Positions 61,554-64,000 of a DNA stretch of 64,000 nt are shown in pieces. The translations under genes were made by a program, and so were the position numbers. How positions within the stretch are numbered: position 1 is the stretch's first letter; each line of letters starts with the position of its first letter. The notes under the pieces were generated by a model. The model was not told the DNA's origin, did not search any database, and saw only the letters and a program-made list of their open reading frames with translations. Source of the stretch: Novosphingobium resinovorum (lineage in GTDB: Bacteria; Pseudomonadota; Alphaproteobacteria; Sphingomonadales; Sphingomonadaceae). Location of the stretch: assembly GCF_001742225.1 (NCBI RefSeq), contig NZ_CP017075.1, forward strand, positions 992,001 through 1,056,000. The letters are read 5' to 3'.

Positions 61554-63767
61554 TCAGAACTTCACTCCGAATTCCACGCCGTAAGTCACCGGCTTGCTCC
61601 AGTTCGCGCCGATGCCGAAGCTCGAATACTGCGCCTGCGTGAGGTAGCGGCTGTTGGTGACGTTGTCCCCGAAGACCGCGACGTGGAACTTGTCGTCCGG
61701 CGCATTCCACTGCGCGCGCAGGGCCAGGGTCTCATAGCCCCCTTGCTTGAACTGCACGCCCGAGGGACCGAAGAAGAAGCTCGACGAGTAGAACAGGTTG
61801 CCCGACAACGCGAGTTCCCCGCCGGCCAGGTCCGTCTCGTAGCGCGCGCCGACGAAGCCGGTGAATTCGGGCGTGCGCTGCATCGTCACGTCTTCCAGCG
61901 TAGTGGGAACGACGACGAAGGTGATCCCGTTGGCGGCGCAAGTCGCAGCGGTTTCCTCGCCCAGTTCAGAACAGCGCACGTAGACCGGCGCGTTGTTGAA
62001 CCGCTTGTAGCGCGCATGGACGTAGGACGCGCCAGCGTTGATCTGGAAAGCGGGCGTGACCTGGTAGTGCAGCGCACCCTCCAACCCGTAGATTTCCGAG
62101 GTCGCGGCGTTGATGATCTCCGCCGTGCCGGTGCGGTAGATCGACACCTGCAGGTTCTTGTAATCGTAGTAGAACCCCGCCGCCTCGAACGAGAGGCCGC
62201 GGTCCTCGTACTTGAAGCCCACTTCGTAGGCGTTGATGTCCTCTGGCTGCACGCGGTTGCAGGTGTAGTTCGTGTCGGGGATCTGGCACGAGCCGCCGAC
62301 GTCCGAGATCGCCGCCTTGTAGCCCTTCGTGAACGAGGCGTAGATACTCGTCCTGTCGGTCGGCTTGTAGCGCAGCACCACGCGCGGGGTCAGCTTGTTG
62401 TTCGAGATGTTCGGCACCGGCATCTCGGTCAGCAGGAACTGCTGGTTCCAGTAGGCATCGACGATCTTATCGATCGAATAGCGCGCGCCCGCGGTCAGGA
62501 AAAGCTGCGGCGTGATCTCGTAAGTGGCGTCGAGGAACGCGGCGTAGCTCCTGACCGTGGTGCTCGATCCGCCGAGCCGGATACGCTGGTCAGGCGCGTT
62601 TCCGCCGTTGTTGATGTAGGTGATATAGGTGTCGGTGTTCTGGAAGTAGAACAAACCCGCCGTCCACTGCAGCTTTGGCCCCGCCTTGGAGGTGAGCAGC
62701 AGTTCCTGGCTCCAGGTCTCGTTGAGGTTGGGCAGGCCAAGCTGGAACAGGTCCAATCCGGAATAGTCGAGGTCCTGCGACATGAACGAGTTTTCGCTGC
62801 GGTACTGACTGTAGGAGGTCAGGTCCGCGAAGCCGAGATCGGCGCGGATCGTGCCTTGCACTACGTCGGTATTAGAGCGGAAGACTTCCGGCACCGAACC
62901 GCTGGCGATGCGGTTCTTCGCCGTGGTGTAAGTCCCCGGCACTCCACCGAACGGCGCACCGAGCCCGAAATCTGAGGTGTCGAGGCTGGACGCCAGCATG
63001 GTCGAGGGATCGTCCACCTGGCCGTGCTTGTAGCGCAGCAGGACGTCCACCGTGTCGGTCAGTTCCGCCTTGAGGCCGAGACGGAACGACCAGTTCTCGT
63101 AGTCGCCCACGCGCCGATCATCATTGGAGATGTCGCGCTGCCAACCGTTACCGCGGCGATACTGGCCCTCTAGGCTCAGTGCCACACGGTCGGAAATGAC
63201 GTAGTTGGTGAAGGCTTCGGCCTTGGCCTCGTTGTAGCGGCCGTAAGTCACGCGACCTTCGAAAGCATTGCCCGAAGTGGACGGCTCGCGAGTGGTGACG
63301 AGGATCGCGCCGCCGGTGGTGTTGCGGCCGAACAGCGTGCCTTGCGGCCCTTTCAGCACCTGGATCGAGTTCACGCTGATGAGATCGAAGTCGGCCGCCA
63401 GCGGGTTGGGCGAGTAGAACCCGTCGATGTAGATGCCGACATTGCCGCCCCCGCCCGAAGTCGTCACCGCCGTGCCGATGCCGCGAATGGTGGGCTGGAA
63501 GAACCCGCCCGCGAAGTCGAAGCGCAGCGCCGGGGTAACCTTGCCGATGTCCGCCAGTTGCTGCACGCTGGCGGTCTTGAGCGCATCGCTAGACAGGTTG
63601 GTGATCGAGATCGGCACGTCCACTTGCGCTTCGGCACGGCGCTGCGCGGTGACGATGATCGCGCCCTCGTCCGCTGCGGCGGCATTCTGTGCCTCCTGCG
63701 CGTGCACCGAAACCGGCGCCACCACTGCTAATGCGAATATGGACGCGAAAGTCCCTGCTGTCTTCAC
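61554..63767 (-). CDS. TonB-dependent receptor
   Basis: A 737-residue receptor. Signal peptide (residues 1-23, ending VSVHAQ), plug domain (AIIVTAQRRAEAQVDVPISITNLS, VQVLKGPQGTLFGRNTTGGAI in parts), beta-barrel, and C-terminal phenylalanine (VEFGVKF). The overall type matches sphingomonad receptors linked to aromatic or terpenoid uptake, but specificity is not readable. A 19-base inverted repeat lies 34 bases upstream. Confidence 0.93.
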   Translation of the reverse strand: MKTAGTFASIFALAVVAPVSVHAQEAQNAAAADEGAIIVTAQRRAEAQVDVPISITNLSSDALKTASVQQLADIGKVTPALRFDFAGGFFQPTIRGIGTAVTTSGGGGNVGIYIDGFYSPNPLAADFDLISVNSIQVLKGPQGTLFGRNTTGGAILVTTREPSTSGNAFEGRVTYGRYNEAKAEAFTNYVISDRVALSLEGQYRRGNGWQRDISNDDRRVGDYENWSFRLGLKAELTDTVDVLLRYKHGQVDDPSTMLASSLDTSDFGLGAPFGGVPGTYTTAKNRIASGSVPEVFRSNTDVVQGTIRADLGFADLTSYSQYRSENSFMSQDLDYSGLDLFQLGLPNLNETWSQELLLTSKAGPKLQWTAGLFYFQNTDTYITYINNGGNAPDQRIRLGGSSTTVRSYAAFLDATYEITPQLFLTAGARYSIDKIVDAYWNQQFLLTEMPVPNISNNKLTPRVVLRYKPTDRTSIYASFTKGYKAAISDVGGSCQIPDTNYTCNRVQPEDINAYEVGFKYEDRGLSFEAAGFYYDYKNLQVSIYRTGTAEIINAATSEIYGLEGALHYQVTPAFQINAGASYVHARYKRFNNAPVYVRCSELGEETAATCAANGITFVVVPTTLEDVTMQRTPEFTGFVGARYETDLAGGELALSGNLFYSSSFFFGPSGVQFKQGGYETLALRAQWNAPDDKFHVAVFGDNVTNSRYLTQAQYSSFGIGANWSKPVTYGVEFGVKF

Positions 63768-63800
63768 GATATCCCTCCCATCTGCTTTTGACGCGAGGCT

Positions 63801-63819
63801 ACACGAGGTTGTTACGTGT
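63801..63819. promoter_or_regulatory. Inverted repeat upstream of the TonB-dependent receptor
   Basis: ACACG and CGTGT flank a nine-base centre (ACACGAGGTTGTTACGTGT), 34 bases upstream of the receptor start. A candidate regulator site on position and symmetry; no regulator gene is visible. Confidence 0.3.
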
Positions 63820-63875
63820 TCCAGTGATCGGCCGGACCTTCGCCCAGATATCGCAGCGGCAGATTTGGCGGTGCT

Positions 63876-64000
63876 TCAGGTACCCGGGGTGATGTAGCCG
63901 ATCGTTTCCTGGCGTGGATCATAGGACTCCGCCTTCCACCGCACGGAGCCGAAAGGGCGCTCGAGACGGCGGCGCACACGGCGGCCATTGTTACTACGGT
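63876..64000 (-). CDS. 3' end of an unidentified gene, cut by the right edge
   Basis: The minus strand reads without interruption from the edge to a TGA at 63876 for 40 codons (RSNNGRRVRRRLERPF, then WKAESYDPRQETIGYITPGT as the end). The third codon positions are strongly G/C, as in the neighbouring genes, and the other two frames are not. I do not recognise the protein; the fragment is too short. It is probably co-directional with the receptor 108 bases away. Confidence 0.5.
   Translation of the reverse strand, partial: RSNNGRRVRRRLERPFGSVRWKAESYDPRQETIGYITPGT

Overview
The window is GC-rich, gene-dense chromosomal DNA of an alphaproteobacterium. Gene content and order point to the Sphingomonadales, most likely a Novosphingobium- or Sphingomonas-like organism. 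The indicators are the ChvI-ChvG-HprK-RapZ-EIIA-HPr cluster beside pckA, tandem TIGR02281-type proteases, large TonB-dependent receptors, a K+-insensitive membrane pyrophosphatase, many ATGA gene overlaps, and paired palindromic intergenic repeats. Taxonomy is inferred from family knowledge; no 16S gene is present. The window is mostly housekeeping. No prophage, IS element, CRISPR array or plasmid function was seen.

Layout. 1-6.2 kb: rnhB (cut by the left edge), a GSDH-type lipoprotein, an acetyltransferase, then a tight DUF1285-Nudix-cca-protease-protease run. 6.3-16.9 kb: parC, a DUF4349 lipoprotein, a ferredoxin with two overlapping cysteine desulfurases, an alpha/beta hydrolase, a DUF885 protein and an MlaA-like protein without a lipobox. 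17-24.2 kb: pckA divergent from chvI-chvG-hprK, followed by rapZ, EIIA, HPr and an rRNA/tRNA methyltransferase; this joins an envelope-stress two-component system to a regulatory phosphotransferase branch and gluconeogenesis. 24.2-31.2 kb: rmuC, def, recR, fmt, truA and cobS.

31.2-36.7 kb is the main accessory island. A regulator that appears to fuse an HxlR-type winged helix to an SCP2-like domain diverges from an eight-gene operon of three GST-fold proteins, three VOC/glyoxalase-fold proteins, a DUF1428 protein and an SRPBCC protein. A 21-bp tandem direct repeat lies at the regulator start. This is the best candidate for an undescribed system, probably glutathione- or VOC-based handling of an electrophilic or hydrophobic compound. 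36.7-46.5 kb: a J-domain gene with its start on top of the bolA start, hisG-hisD-nusB-thiL, hppA, an acetyltransferase/JmjC-like pair, and a DUF2061 gene behind a Fur-like box.

46.6-64 kb: uvrC, three tandem 36-bp hairpin repeats, and a TonB-dependent receptor carrying an unusual insertion of about 245 residues with two Cys-bounded repeats and a Gly/Pro-rich tail. Then come infA-maf-RNase E/G-like-yacG, tRNA-Phe(GAA), a complete RND efflux operon, a DapB-fold oxidoreductase, a second TonB-dependent receptor, and the 3' end of a gene cut by the right edge.
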